Positions 44,050 to 52,556 of a stretch of 64,000 nucleotides of DNA are shown piece after piece (the stretch's first letter is position 1; the number at the start of each line of letters is the position of its first letter). Where the stretch lies: assembly GCA_964539665.1 (NCBI GenBank), contig CAZIKB010000007.1, positions 1 to 64,000 of the forward strand, given 5' to 3'. The DNA comes from CAZIKB01 sp964539665. GTDB lineage: Bacteria; Zhuqueibacterota; Zhuqueibacteria; Oceanimicrobiales; Oceanimicrobiaceae. Both the position numbers and the translations under genes were made by a program. The notes under the pieces were generated by a model. It made no database searches. It saw nothing but the letters and a program-made list of their open reading frames with translations, and was not told the origin of the DNA.

Positions 44050-46917
44050 ATGAAGTTAATCGAAGTATTTATAAAAGTGACTTCAAGTCGTAATTTTATC
44101 CTGGATGTGATTTTGATGACAATGTTAGTCACTGGACGTTCGCTGCTTTTTGCCCAGGGTGTCATTCCCGATGCGCCCCACTGGGGCAATGGTGTGAATT
44201 GTCCCTCCTGCCATGTAAGTTATCAGGATTCGGATGCCCAAATATCCAATCTAAAGGGTAATTCAAACCTCTGCATGAGCTGTCATAACCTGGTGAGCAT
44301 CGCCAATGACAAGCCGTTTTCAAATGCTGATCGGGCATTACCAGGCATATCCGGCACGTCGCATGCCTGGGACGTGCCCGCCCGGAACGATACTTTTGGT
44401 GCAGCGCTCCCAACAGGACCAGATATGTTGGAATACGTGTACAGCAATCATGTCACTTGTTCCACCTGCCATAATCCGCATAGACAGACCTATCCGCCAT
44501 TTTTGCGTGCTTCGAATGTTCAAGACGCGTTATGCAAGGATTGTCATGCGGTTCGTGCGGTAGGTCTTTTTCGAGATTCACCCAATAACAAAGGCAGCCA
44601 TCCGGTTGGCGTCAACTATCCGACATCTGATTCGCGGTTTTTTACGGCGCCGATGGATACTGCTTTGTCTTTGATCGATTCGACCAGGGTTGAATGTTCC
44701 ACCTGCCACAAACTTCACTATGCCGACTCAGGGGGCGCAAATGACGGCGCCGGAGACGGTAACATTCTACGGACTGCCAATAACGACTCACTGTGCCAGT
44801 CCTGTCACACATACCAGAGTCACATAGGCCAGGGGTGCTTAAAATGCCATCAGCCGCATGATCCGGCCCGCTCAAACATTTTCCTGGTTAAAGGGAAAGT
44901 CCCAACCCCGAACTATGGCGAGCAACCGGTTGTCTTTTTAACCGAAACCGGTGTGAACTCTTTTGCCGATGGGGATGGAATGTACGATGGCATCTGCGAG
45001 GTTTGTCATTCCAGTACAAATCATCATCGTAAAGATGGCTCGGCTCCGGGTGATTTCTCTCCGGACGGCTCTTACACTGGTCATTTTAATGGGCAAAATT
45101 GTACGGCATGTCACGCTCACAGCAATGCGTTCAGACCCGCGGGTGCAAACGTACCGCCGCCGCATAATACATTTGCCTGCGAAGTGTGCCACACCTCGCC
45201 GGATACGTATGTAACCGGTGCGCCGATTCCAAATGCAGCTTGCCAGACCTGCCATTCCGAAGGCGTCATCAAAACTCATTTCAGCAATTACACCGATCCC
45301 ACCACTGGTCAGACCGTGAATCTCAATTGTGTGGAGTGTCACAATCCAATGAGCGTTCAGAAGAATTTCCGTGGCAATGAAAATCTGTACTTTATTCGAA
45401 ACAAAATCCGCAATCATAAGGTTGTATTTGAAGCTCAAACCGGTCCCTATAGTTTTGCCTATGATTTACCCGATCGTCCTGCCGACATGACGGCTGAAAA
45501 TTACCTGTGCAACACCTGCCATACCCAGACAAACTACCACCAGACCGATGGGACAGCCGCTATCAGTCAGACGCATAATGACGGCGCGGATTGCACAACC
45601 TGCCATCCGCACGGCGACCGGTTTTTTGCGCTTTCCTGTACCCAGTGTCACAATTCCCCGCAGGATAATGGCGATGGTACCCCAGCCGGTGGTCGACGCG
45701 AAATTGTAAGTGAGTTTAGTAAAAAGAGCCACCATTTACAGAGCGCGTCTCTGGATATCGCCGATTGCATGGTATGTCATGACATGAGCCAGCACACAAA
45801 AGGCAAAGTGAGGCTTCTGGACATCGACAATTCAAATACAATCTACATGCTGCAAAAAAGACCCATGGAAAATCCAGTCGCTGCGTCGACGCTCATGCCA
45901 TTTTGTGCAAATTGTCATGACGGCGAGGGTGAGAAACCGTTTACCGATAATCAAAATTCGCCAACCATTGATAAGAGTTTGTGGAATGCTGCATCCCACA
46001 GCCGCCAGGGTTTGAGCTGTATGGGAGATGGCGAAAGTTTTGGCTGTCATGCGACCGCACACGGATCGGAAAAGTTTAATCTATTGGCTCCGGCGGACGC
46101 TTCCCAGCCTTCTATTCCAGGTGACGCGAAACGTGAGGAAGAAGGCATGTGCTACTCCTGTCACGATGCGGATGGTCCCGCTTCGACAAACATTCAGGCG
46201 CAGTTTAATTTGTCGCACCGGCACAATGTCAGTTTACTCGATCAGAATGATGGTTCCAAAGTGGAATGTCGGAATTGCCACAACCCGCACGTTTCCAGTT
46301 CCGCAAAACCGCTCATCGGTCCGGATTCTGCAAGTGGTAGTCCCTGGAACGGCAGCGGCGAAGCATTCTGTTTAACCTGTCACGACGGAAGCCCGCCCGC
46401 CAGCGTCTCATTCCCGGCAAACAGCGCCGGAACAGGTCATGATAAATCGCAATTCACCGGTACCAAACATGAAACTGAACTTGGTGATGCAAGTTGTCAG
46501 AGATGCCATGAGCCACACGGCTCTTTTAACATTTCGTTACTCAAAGAAAACTATGTAATAAGAGATAACAACACCTATGCAACCAGAGATTATCAAACCT
46601 GTTGGAATTGTCACAACGAAAATGCCATAATCAAACAAAAGAATGCTTTTAAGAAATTGCATGAAAAGCATGTAAAGAAAGAAGATACTCCTTGCATCAT
46701 GTGCCATGACGCACATGGACCACATGACAAAGGCGAACTTGGTCTGATTAACTTTGATTTTGCGCTCCAAAATGGTTTTGACATTCAGCTTATTGGAGGC
46801 AGAAACTCAAGTACCGCTTTCTGGATTAGCGGCGACAAGGGTTATTGCTATCTAAGATGCCACGGTAAGGACCATAAGCCAAAAAGCTATAAACGTTTTG
46901 GAAAGGGCGGTGACTGA
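44050..46917 (+). CDS. Giant multihaem cytochrome, about 25 haems
   Basis: 955 residues with a signal anchor region (about 15-37). I count 23 CXXCH motifs, one C-terminal CYLRCH (CX3CH) and one CMGDGESFGCH, a CX8CH pattern kept in the paralogue at 62282. Up to 25 haems may be bound. The N-terminal part ('DAPHWGNGVNCPSCHVSY', 'LCMSCHNL', 'GTSHAWDVPA', 'CHNPHRQTYPPFLRASN') is shared with the two module C giants. The C-terminus ('CYLRCHGKDHKPKSYKRF') resembles the dodecahaem protein at 32183. There is no sorting domain or lipobox. Its size and position after an NHL secreted protein suit an extracellular electron-transfer protein. The gene converges with module B at 47024. Confidence 0.88.
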   Translation: MKLIEVFIKVTSSRNFILDVILMTMLVTGRSLLFAQGVIPDAPHWGNGVNCPSCHVSYQDSDAQISNLKGNSNLCMSCHNLVSIANDKPFSNADRALPGISGTSHAWDVPARNDTFGAALPTGPDMLEYVYSNHVTCSTCHNPHRQTYPPFLRASNVQDALCKDCHAVRAVGLFRDSPNNKGSHPVGVNYPTSDSRFFTAPMDTALSLIDSTRVECSTCHKLHYADSGGANDGAGDGNILRTANNDSLCQSCHTYQSHIGQGCLKCHQPHDPARSNIFLVKGKVPTPNYGEQPVVFLTETGVNSFADGDGMYDGICEVCHSSTNHHRKDGSAPGDFSPDGSYTGHFNGQNCTACHAHSNAFRPAGANVPPPHNTFACEVCHTSPDTYVTGAPIPNAACQTCHSEGVIKTHFSNYTDPTTGQTVNLNCVECHNPMSVQKNFRGNENLYFIRNKIRNHKVVFEAQTGPYSFAYDLPDRPADMTAENYLCNTCHTQTNYHQTDGTAAISQTHNDGADCTTCHPHGDRFFALSCTQCHNSPQDNGDGTPAGGRREIVSEFSKKSHHLQSASLDIADCMVCHDMSQHTKGKVRLLDIDNSNTIYMLQKRPMENPVAASTLMPFCANCHDGEGEKPFTDNQNSPTIDKSLWNAASHSRQGLSCMGDGESFGCHATAHGSEKFNLLAPADASQPSIPGDAKREEEGMCYSCHDADGPASTNIQAQFNLSHRHNVSLLDQNDGSKVECRNCHNPHVSSSAKPLIGPDSASGSPWNGSGEAFCLTCHDGSPPASVSFPANSAGTGHDKSQFTGTKHETELGDASCQRCHEPHGSFNISLLKENYVIRDNNTYATRDYQTCWNCHNENAIIKQKNAFKKLHEKHVKKEDTPCIMCHDAHGPHDKGELGLINFDFALQNGFDIQLIGGRNSSTAFWISGDKGYCYLRCHGKDHKPKSYKRFGKGGD

Positions 46918-47023
46918 GATGAGGATTGGTATGTTCTCTTTGTTTGGAATGAAATAAAAATAGCATGTAATTTTTGAAATAATAATTTATTCCCGCTACT
47001 CATAACAAGAATTAGTAAAAAGC

Positions 47024-47737
47024 TTATATATTATGACAGGCCTGACAAAGCTCGCCATTATTATTGGATATTCTCAAAAACGGCCGGAATGTGTTATCAT
47101 GTGGGTCATGACAACTGGCACACCCGACCTGGGTTAAATTTGATCCATATAAAGGTAAACCGTTGACTATAGCGCCCGATGGCGGTCGAAGATTGGTATT
47201 TCTCAAAATGTCATACGTCATTCCGACCGGGTGGTGATCGCGCAAATCCGATCCCATATTCCCGCCTTCAAATGTAATATCTCCGCTTGGATTTGAGATT
47301 GTATGGCAGGTGTTGGAACAAACATCGATGGTTACAAGTGAAGCTTTTTCGCCTGTGTGAGTCGGGGGCGCCTGTTTAACGGCATCCAGAGGGCTCGAGT
47401 CATCATGGCAGGACAGGCAGCCTAAAGAAGTGCTATCCATCGTCCCGATGGCTGCCGTGTTCCTGGTCTGACCTTTATACAACTGGTAAGTAATCGTTGT
47501 TATATTCCGATTCCACAATGGAGTCTGGGGAGTCAAATTCTGAGAATGTTGAATGTGGCAATAAACACAAACATCGCCATAATCACTTATTTCTAAATAT
47601 TCCATAGAGCCTTGTGTAGCTTTAAGGAGGTTGTGAGGCGTATCTACAACTTTATTTCCAAATTGACCATAAACTTCATTTACCATTAAACTTATGATGA
47701 TATAAGTAACAAATAATGGTGTATAGTATTTTAACAT
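47024..47737 (-). CDS. OmcE-like pentahaem cytochrome, module B second subunit
   Basis: 237 residues, signal peptide (cleavage near 'VYGQ'). Motifs: CVYCH, CLSCH, CSNTCH (CX3CH), CASCH, CQACH. The OmcE-like frame is clear: 'DVCVYCHIQHS', 'TPLWNRN', 'GCLSCHDDS', 'SDLRDHHPVGMTYD', 'CASCHDPHDNTFRPFLRIS'. The CX3CH lies in an insert between the second and third standard motifs and is also present in the other module B subunit, so it is an old feature of this pair. AGGGA lies before the ATG. It is the last gene of the minus-strand operon, 119 bp after the barrel gene. Confidence 0.88.
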   Translation of the reverse strand: MLKYYTPLFVTYIIISLMVNEVYGQFGNKVVDTPHNLLKATQGSMEYLEISDYGDVCVYCHIQHSQNLTPQTPLWNRNITTITYQLYKGQTRNTAAIGTMDSTSLGCLSCHDDSSPLDAVKQAPPTHTGEKASLVTIDVCSNTCHTISNPSGDITFEGGNMGSDLRDHHPVGMTYDILRNTNLRPPSGAIVNGLPLYGSNLTQVGCASCHDPHDNTFRPFLRISNNNGELCQACHNI

Positions 47738-47856
47738 TTTTCTATCCCTGAATTTTATTGTGTTAGTAAGTTTCCGTAAGATTCCTTGAATTACCGCGGG
47801 TAATTACTACTCTGATTTTCTCAAATCTACAAAACTATTTGTATTGGTAGAATGCA

Positions 47857-49827
47857 CTAAAAAAGTCTTTCAACTTCGATAGTGAATCGACGTTCATTAA
47901 TGAATTTTGGCTCGAAGTCCCAATTGCGTTTTTCATATCTAAACAGGGCTCTGAAAATACGCCAGGTCCTTTGCAGAGTACCGCCATATTCGAAGTTCGT
48001 TTCATCTGGTTGAATGGTTTCCCTCCTGAGACGATAATTACCATATACTTGCAAAATGAAGGTGCGTGAAGGCCGCCAGTTGAGCTCTGAACGAAAAAAA
48101 TAAACTTTATTAATAAGTCTCTGTTTGTAATGATTCAGAAAAGAAATGCCGAAGTTGTTTGAAAGTGTTAAACTGCGAAACGGACTTATAAAAAATGAGT
48201 AACGTACATCCACGGCTTTATAATCCAGTGTTCTGGATTGATAAATGCGATGTTCAACCATGAGTGTCGTGCCTGCATATTCTCCTCGCAGGTTTATTTT
48301 TAATTGTGCTGCTTTTGTAAACAAATTCTGGAGACTGGAAATATTTTCCAGATCACCCTCCAGAAGATTCTGATCATGTCGATTTTCGCTGTAGTTCATT
48401 GATAACCAGCCAAAATTCAGGCCAGCGTTAAAAACAGTTGAATTGGTGGAATACCGCATCGCGGGTATCGTTTGAAAGTGATAATCAACCACGACGACCT
48501 CGCCCTCAGTTATCCTGCCAAAGACATTGCGGTATATTTCCACCCGCTCTCCTATAACTCGGAGTACATAGTCTTTATCTTCTCCTTCTTCAAACATCAA
48601 TTGTCCATCATTGTCAAAAACTAAAATGGTTGAAAGAATGATGTTTCTTTCATTCAACATCACCGGGAAACCGCCGATAAAAACATGGCGTTCGGATACA
48701 ATCACTTTCTCAGTACTTTCGAGCTTATTATCGTTAATTGAGAAGCCTCGAGTGTAACCTAACATAATTCTCCCAGAGAGGGGAATTTTCTTGCTATAGC
48801 TAAAACCACCGCTTGCAGAATAATTGAAGGTTTTACCATCACGCATTTTAAAAAATGAGCCGCCCACTCCAAAATTTGAATTCAGACTGCCGTAAAGACT
48901 GTGGAGAATGGCAGCGTAGGCTGTATTCTGTAGGGCGGTACCTGTAACTGTTGAGTGGCTTAATGCCAGCGTATGGTGATACTGGGATGCCAGCGAATAT
49001 GGATGCTGAAATTTTAGAGACTGTTTTAACCTGGCGCTTTTATGATTACTGAATCCACTGAGAAGGAACAGGTTGAATTTACTATCCAATTGATTTGCCT
49101 GTTCTTCGCCAAATGCATGCCTGTAGCGGATATTCGCAGTGTGTTTGCTATAGCTCGATTTGGATCGAATTCGGTCCTGAATGGAATTGAAATCGTAGTT
49201 AACATCGTATAAGGAGTTGTCTTCTTCGCGTTTACCCACATATCGGATTGACCGCCTTAATTGATTTCGCGTTGTTTTAAATCCGACACGGCTCCATTCT
49301 TCCCACAAATCATGCCAGGTCAGATGCAGCCGGGATGACAGCCAGGAATCTCGCAGGTGCAGTGAGGCTTGAAGTGTATTTGTATCATAACCAGTTCGAC
49401 CATTTTCATCGATATTGATAACATTTGTATTTTGATTCCACAGAAATATTAAAGATTTTGGATTTGACTGAAATAATGAAGCAGTAATATGGTGACCTAA
49501 TAACCGACCCTTGGTATTTCTTCGAATATCTTGTGTGAGAAATTGTTGAAGATACAAACCGACGTCTCCACTCCACACGAAATTTAACAAGTCGGGATTG
49601 ACAATATAGCCGGTGTTGCGTATGATAAACCTGCCGCTATAGCCGCGTTTTTTGCTGATATTTGGCGCTACTCTTTTCTCTCTTTGCATACGGAAGAGCA
49701 TTGAGCCATGCCATCGCTGCATGCGAAAAAGTCCTATTTCTTGTGAAAACGCAAAATCAGTACAGACATAAATGCTTATGAATGTAAACAGAAATAGAAA
49801 GAAAATTTTTAAGTATGAATCGCGCAT
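47857..49827 (-). CDS. Outer-membrane beta-barrel, module B
   Basis: 656 residues: a signal peptide (to about 'AFSQ'), then amphipathic strands rich in Tyr, Phe and Arg to a C-terminal Phe ('RRFTIEVERLF'). About residues 370-448 form the same non-barrel insert as in the module A barrel ('IVSERHVFIGGFPVMLN', 'DKDYVLRVIGERVEIYRN', 'GEVVVVDYHF'). Overall identity between the two barrels looks low outside this insert. It starts 8 bp after the nonahaem lipoprotein, so the two probably assemble as an outer-membrane conduit. Confidence 0.75.
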   Translation of the reverse strand: MRDSYLKIFFLFLFTFISIYVCTDFAFSQEIGLFRMQRWHGSMLFRMQREKRVAPNISKKRGYSGRFIIRNTGYIVNPDLLNFVWSGDVGLYLQQFLTQDIRRNTKGRLLGHHITASLFQSNPKSLIFLWNQNTNVINIDENGRTGYDTNTLQASLHLRDSWLSSRLHLTWHDLWEEWSRVGFKTTRNQLRRSIRYVGKREEDNSLYDVNYDFNSIQDRIRSKSSYSKHTANIRYRHAFGEEQANQLDSKFNLFLLSGFSNHKSARLKQSLKFQHPYSLASQYHHTLALSHSTVTGTALQNTAYAAILHSLYGSLNSNFGVGGSFFKMRDGKTFNYSASGGFSYSKKIPLSGRIMLGYTRGFSINDNKLESTEKVIVSERHVFIGGFPVMLNERNIILSTILVFDNDGQLMFEEGEDKDYVLRVIGERVEIYRNVFGRITEGEVVVVDYHFQTIPAMRYSTNSTVFNAGLNFGWLSMNYSENRHDQNLLEGDLENISSLQNLFTKAAQLKINLRGEYAGTTLMVEHRIYQSRTLDYKAVDVRYSFFISPFRSLTLSNNFGISFLNHYKQRLINKVYFFRSELNWRPSRTFILQVYGNYRLRRETIQPDETNFEYGGTLQRTWRIFRALFRYEKRNWDFEPKFINERRFTIEVERLF

Positions 49828-49834
49828 GAAATTA

Positions 49835-50722
49835 TCACTTTAGATAGAATTTGTTATCTGCGCTGTGTGGATTATGGCATTCGTAACAGACCGTATCCTC
49901 AATGCCTTCGTGCATTTCAGATGTTTTAATGCTTGCATCATGGCATTGTAAACAGAGCCCTTGTCCGGATTCTTTTAGCATGTATGGACTTTTTGTACTG
50001 TGCGGGTTGTGACAGTCCGAGCAAGCGCCGGTTCTCACAGGTGCATGAACATATTCAGCGTCGGTGGGCCGTATTTGTTCATTATCATGACATAAATAAC
50101 ATATCGCTTCTTTGACCACAACCAACAAGCCCTGGTTTCTTGAACCATGTGGATTATGGCAGTCCAAACAACTTCCCGACTCTAATGGAGCATGTAAAGA
50201 TAACGCATCCGTTGGGATTACTTCTTCTTGATCATGGCATTGAAAACACAGCTCCTGACCTTTTGCATACAGTAAATGTGGGTTTGCCGTACCATGTGGA
50301 TTGTGACAGCTAATACACTCACCGGCTTCCACCGGGGCATGAACGATTTCTGCATCAGCTTGATCATGACAATTCAAGCAGAGTTCTTCACGTTCATCGA
50401 CCAGGCGAAACACTTGTGTTTGATCATGACATGTAACACACTCACTTTTTTCTAATGTTGGATGTGCGAACCAGTCAGGAGATTTTGCAATGGTCGTGTC
50501 TGCAAGGATAGCACGCGTATCGATAGCTTGTTTTAAGGAGTCGATTGCTGACGTGGTGTCAGATTGTGACAAGGGCGGGACTTCGTCGAAGAAAAAACTC
50601 AGTGTGCGGTGTCTCGCAGTACGACTGCAGCCAACGACCAGACTACTTACTAACAATACAGTTTGCCACAAAACGAGACAAGATAGCAGGCTGGTAACTA
50701 TTTTTATTATTTTTTGATGCAC
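49835..50722 (-). CDS. Nonahaem cytochrome lipoprotein, module B
   Basis: 295 residues from a GTG start. The signal ends in VVGC (Cys about 32). Nine CXXCH motifs in doubled-CXXCH spacing: CVTCH, CLNCH, CISCH, CFQCH, CLDCH, CYLCH, CSDCH, CLQCH, CYECH. Repeated units read 'HAPVEAGECISCHNPHG', 'HAPLESGSCLDCHNPHG', 'HAPVRTGACSDCHNPHS', each about 42 residues, so the haem chain grew by internal duplication. It is the counterpart of the pentahaem lipoprotein of module A with two more haem pairs. It sits between the PpiC gene (9-bp gap) and the barrel gene (7-bp gap). Confidence 0.9.
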   Translation of the reverse strand: MHQKIIKIVTSLLSCLVLWQTVLLVSSLVVGCSRTARHRTLSFFFDEVPPLSQSDTTSAIDSLKQAIDTRAILADTTIAKSPDWFAHPTLEKSECVTCHDQTQVFRLVDEREELCLNCHDQADAEIVHAPVEAGECISCHNPHGTANPHLLYAKGQELCFQCHDQEEVIPTDALSLHAPLESGSCLDCHNPHGSRNQGLLVVVKEAICYLCHDNEQIRPTDAEYVHAPVRTGACSDCHNPHSTKSPYMLKESGQGLCLQCHDASIKTSEMHEGIEDTVCYECHNPHSADNKFYLK

Positions 50723-50731
50723 AACATTAAG

Positions 50732-51709
50732 TTAAAGCTCGAAGATTTGAATTTCGGACTTTGCTTTTAATTTAGTAATAATTTCCTGCCTCCTGGCTGC
50801 AATTCGTTTTTTTTCCAGCTTATTTTTTAAATCATGTAAATTTATTTGGTCAAATGTTAGTTGTAATTGCGGCTGTCTCCCTTCCAGTTTGATGATATGA
50901 AATCCGTAAATTGAGCGAACAGGTTCGCTGCTATCTCCAATCTGCATTCCACTTAGAGCTTCTTCTAACTCAGGGATGAGTTGACCTTTGTGAAACCATC
51001 CAATATCACCACCATTATCTCGACTGCTTGAATCGGCAGAAACTTCCCGGGCTATTTGTGTAAAATCTTCACCTTCAGACAATCGTGAATATATTTGTTG
51101 GCCTTTTTCCAGTCCCGCATTCCACCCAACCGCCATGGCTCCAGGTTTAACCGAGATCAGGATATGCCGAAGCTGAAATTGTTCAGGTTTAATGAATTTT
51201 GATTTGTTTGCTTCGTAATATTCTCTGAGGTCGGCGTCAGTCACCGTTACTTTTTCTGTAATTTCTTTTTGCCCTATTCTCTGAATCAACAATTGTCGTT
51301 CTAAATGCGCCATCAGCGACGAATTGTTTAATCCGGTTTTGGCTAACTCCTGCTGAAAGGCTTTTTCAGAAGGATAGCCGCTTTTCATTAATGAAATTTG
51401 CTGCTCCACTTCAAATAAATCTACGGTCAGTTTTTGTCTTTTAGCTTCCTGATAGAGCAGCTCTTTTTCTATTAAATGCTGTAATGCTTGATTCCGAAAT
51501 TCAAGCAACTTTTCTTTTGAAATACGGGCATGATAAGAGGCCAGGGGAAGTTTCTTATTTACTTCTGTTGTTAGCGCATCTTCATTTATAACGACATCAT
51601 TGACTTTGGCTATGACTTTACCATCGGCATAGATATAATTCGTGGTTATAATTGAAAAAGTAAATGCTGCAAATATTAACTTCCAGAGAGATTGATTAAA
51701 TTTTAACAT
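50732..51709 (-). CDS. SurA/PpiC-type periplasmic peptidyl-prolyl isomerase
   Basis: 325 residues. Signal peptide (cleavage near 'IYADG'), an N-terminal SurA-like chaperone region (about 30-165; 'IAKVNDVVINEDALTTEV') and a parvulin rotamase domain (about 175-275: 'LRHILISVKPG', 'DFTQIAREVSADSSSRDNGGDIGWF' shown by its ends, 'SEPVRSIYGFHIIKL'). It should help fold outer-membrane or exported proteins. Foldases of this type also accompany OmcE/OmcS-type cytochrome genes in Geobacter, as far as I recall. Here it may serve the cytochromes or the barrel. A strong terminator lies between it and the pentahaem gene upstream. Confidence 0.88.
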   Translation of the reverse strand: MLKFNQSLWKLIFAAFTFSIITTNYIYADGKVIAKVNDVVINEDALTTEVNKKLPLASYHARISKEKLLEFRNQALQHLIEKELLYQEAKRQKLTVDLFEVEQQISLMKSGYPSEKAFQQELAKTGLNNSSLMAHLERQLLIQRIGQKEITEKVTVTDADLREYYEANKSKFIKPEQFQLRHILISVKPGAMAVGWNAGLEKGQQIYSRLSEGEDFTQIAREVSADSSSRDNGGDIGWFHKGQLIPELEEALSGMQIGDSSEPVRSIYGFHIIKLEGRQPQLQLTFDQINLHDLKNKLEKKRIAARRQEIITKLKAKSEIQIFEL

Positions 51710-51730
51710 AAAATTTCCGATTGAAATAAA

Positions 51731-51763
51731 AAAGGGGGGTGGGTAAAACCCTCACCCCCTTTT
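51731..51763 (-). terminator. Intrinsic terminator between pentahaem and PpiC genes
   Basis: AAAAGGGGGTGAGGG / CCCACCCCCCTTTTTT on the minus strand: a GC-rich stem with a short loop and a T tract. It lies 84 bp after the pentahaem stop. Partial readthrough would give much more pentahaem mRNA than message for the rest of the operon. Confidence 0.75.
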
Positions 51764-51846
51764 AGGTTACACAGTTCTAACATCAGAGCACAAGAATGTT
51801 ACATTCATTTATTTAAATAGCACCTTGCTCTAATGGTTATGCACTT

Positions 51847-52554
51847 TTAAATGTCATGACAAGCGAGACACATGGCACTATTTTCATTTGATATTCGCAA
51901 AAACGGTCGATTCGAGTTATCGTGTGGATTGTGACAAGAAGCACATTCCACGCGATGATTAGTTCCATATAATGGCATTCCATTAATCTCGTTATCAACC
52001 ATAGCATGAAATTTCGGATCTTTGCTAGGATCAAACTCGACTGAAATCGGATGATCATTCCTCAAGTCTGTATCAAGAAAAGTGCCTTCAAAGTTTAAGC
52101 CGTCAACTGGATTGCTTCCGACATGACACTGGGTAGCACAAGTCTGGATGCCTATGCCAGACGCATTAAGATTAGCAGTGGCGCTTGGTCGGTTTATGAT
52201 TTGATCCAGCGCAATTGAGTTGTCATGGCACGACAAACAGGCGAGCGATACACCTACAGGACTTGTAGCAATATCCATATCGAGTGATGGACTGTCATAC
52301 ATTTGGTACTGCCCAGCCGCTGGTGTACTGCGGTTCCACAACGGTACTTCGATATCAATGTTATTGTTGTGAGGAGTATGGCAATACACACAAATTTCAC
52401 CATAGTCAGTCAGAGTCATGCCGCTAACTGTTGCTTCTCGCATGTTATGTGGTGTGTCTGATACTTTGTTACCGAACTGTGCATAAACATTCCCAACCAC
52501 AACAAAGCATGCAATTAGCGCCAATGTACCAAGGATTACAAGCCTTTTTTTCAT
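51847..52554 (-). CDS. OmcE-like pentahaem cytochrome, module B first subunit
   Basis: About 235 residues. GGAGG lies 8 bases before the ATG at 52554; the ATG at 52560 overlaps the NHL stop but is too close to that site. Signal peptide ends near 'VYAQ'. Motifs: CVYCH, CLSCH, CATQCH (CX3CH), CASCH, CLACH. Conserved frame: 'CVYCHTPHN', 'VPLWNR', 'DLRNDHPISVEFD', 'CASCHNPHDNSNRPFLRIS'. It is about as similar to the subunit at 47024 as to known OmcE-type proteins. Position right after the NHL gene, behind a sigma-54 promoter and before a strong terminator, suggests it is the most abundant product of module B, as a filament subunit would be. Confidence 0.9.
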   Translation of the reverse strand: MKKRLVILGTLALIACFVVVGNVYAQFGNKVSDTPHNMREATVSGMTLTDYGEICVYCHTPHNNNIDIEVPLWNRSTPAAGQYQMYDSPSLDMDIATSPVGVSLACLSCHDNSIALDQIINRPSATANLNASGIGIQTCATQCHVGSNPVDGLNFEGTFLDTDLRNDHPISVEFDPSKDPKFHAMVDNEINGMPLYGTNHRVECASCHNPHDNSNRPFLRISNENSAMCLACHDI

Positions 52555-52556
52555 AT

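Noticed and set aside
44938..45438. 166-codon minus-strand frame inside the giant cytochrome gene
   Set aside because: A shadow of the cytochrome frame with no domain; the plus-strand haem motifs decide the coding strand.
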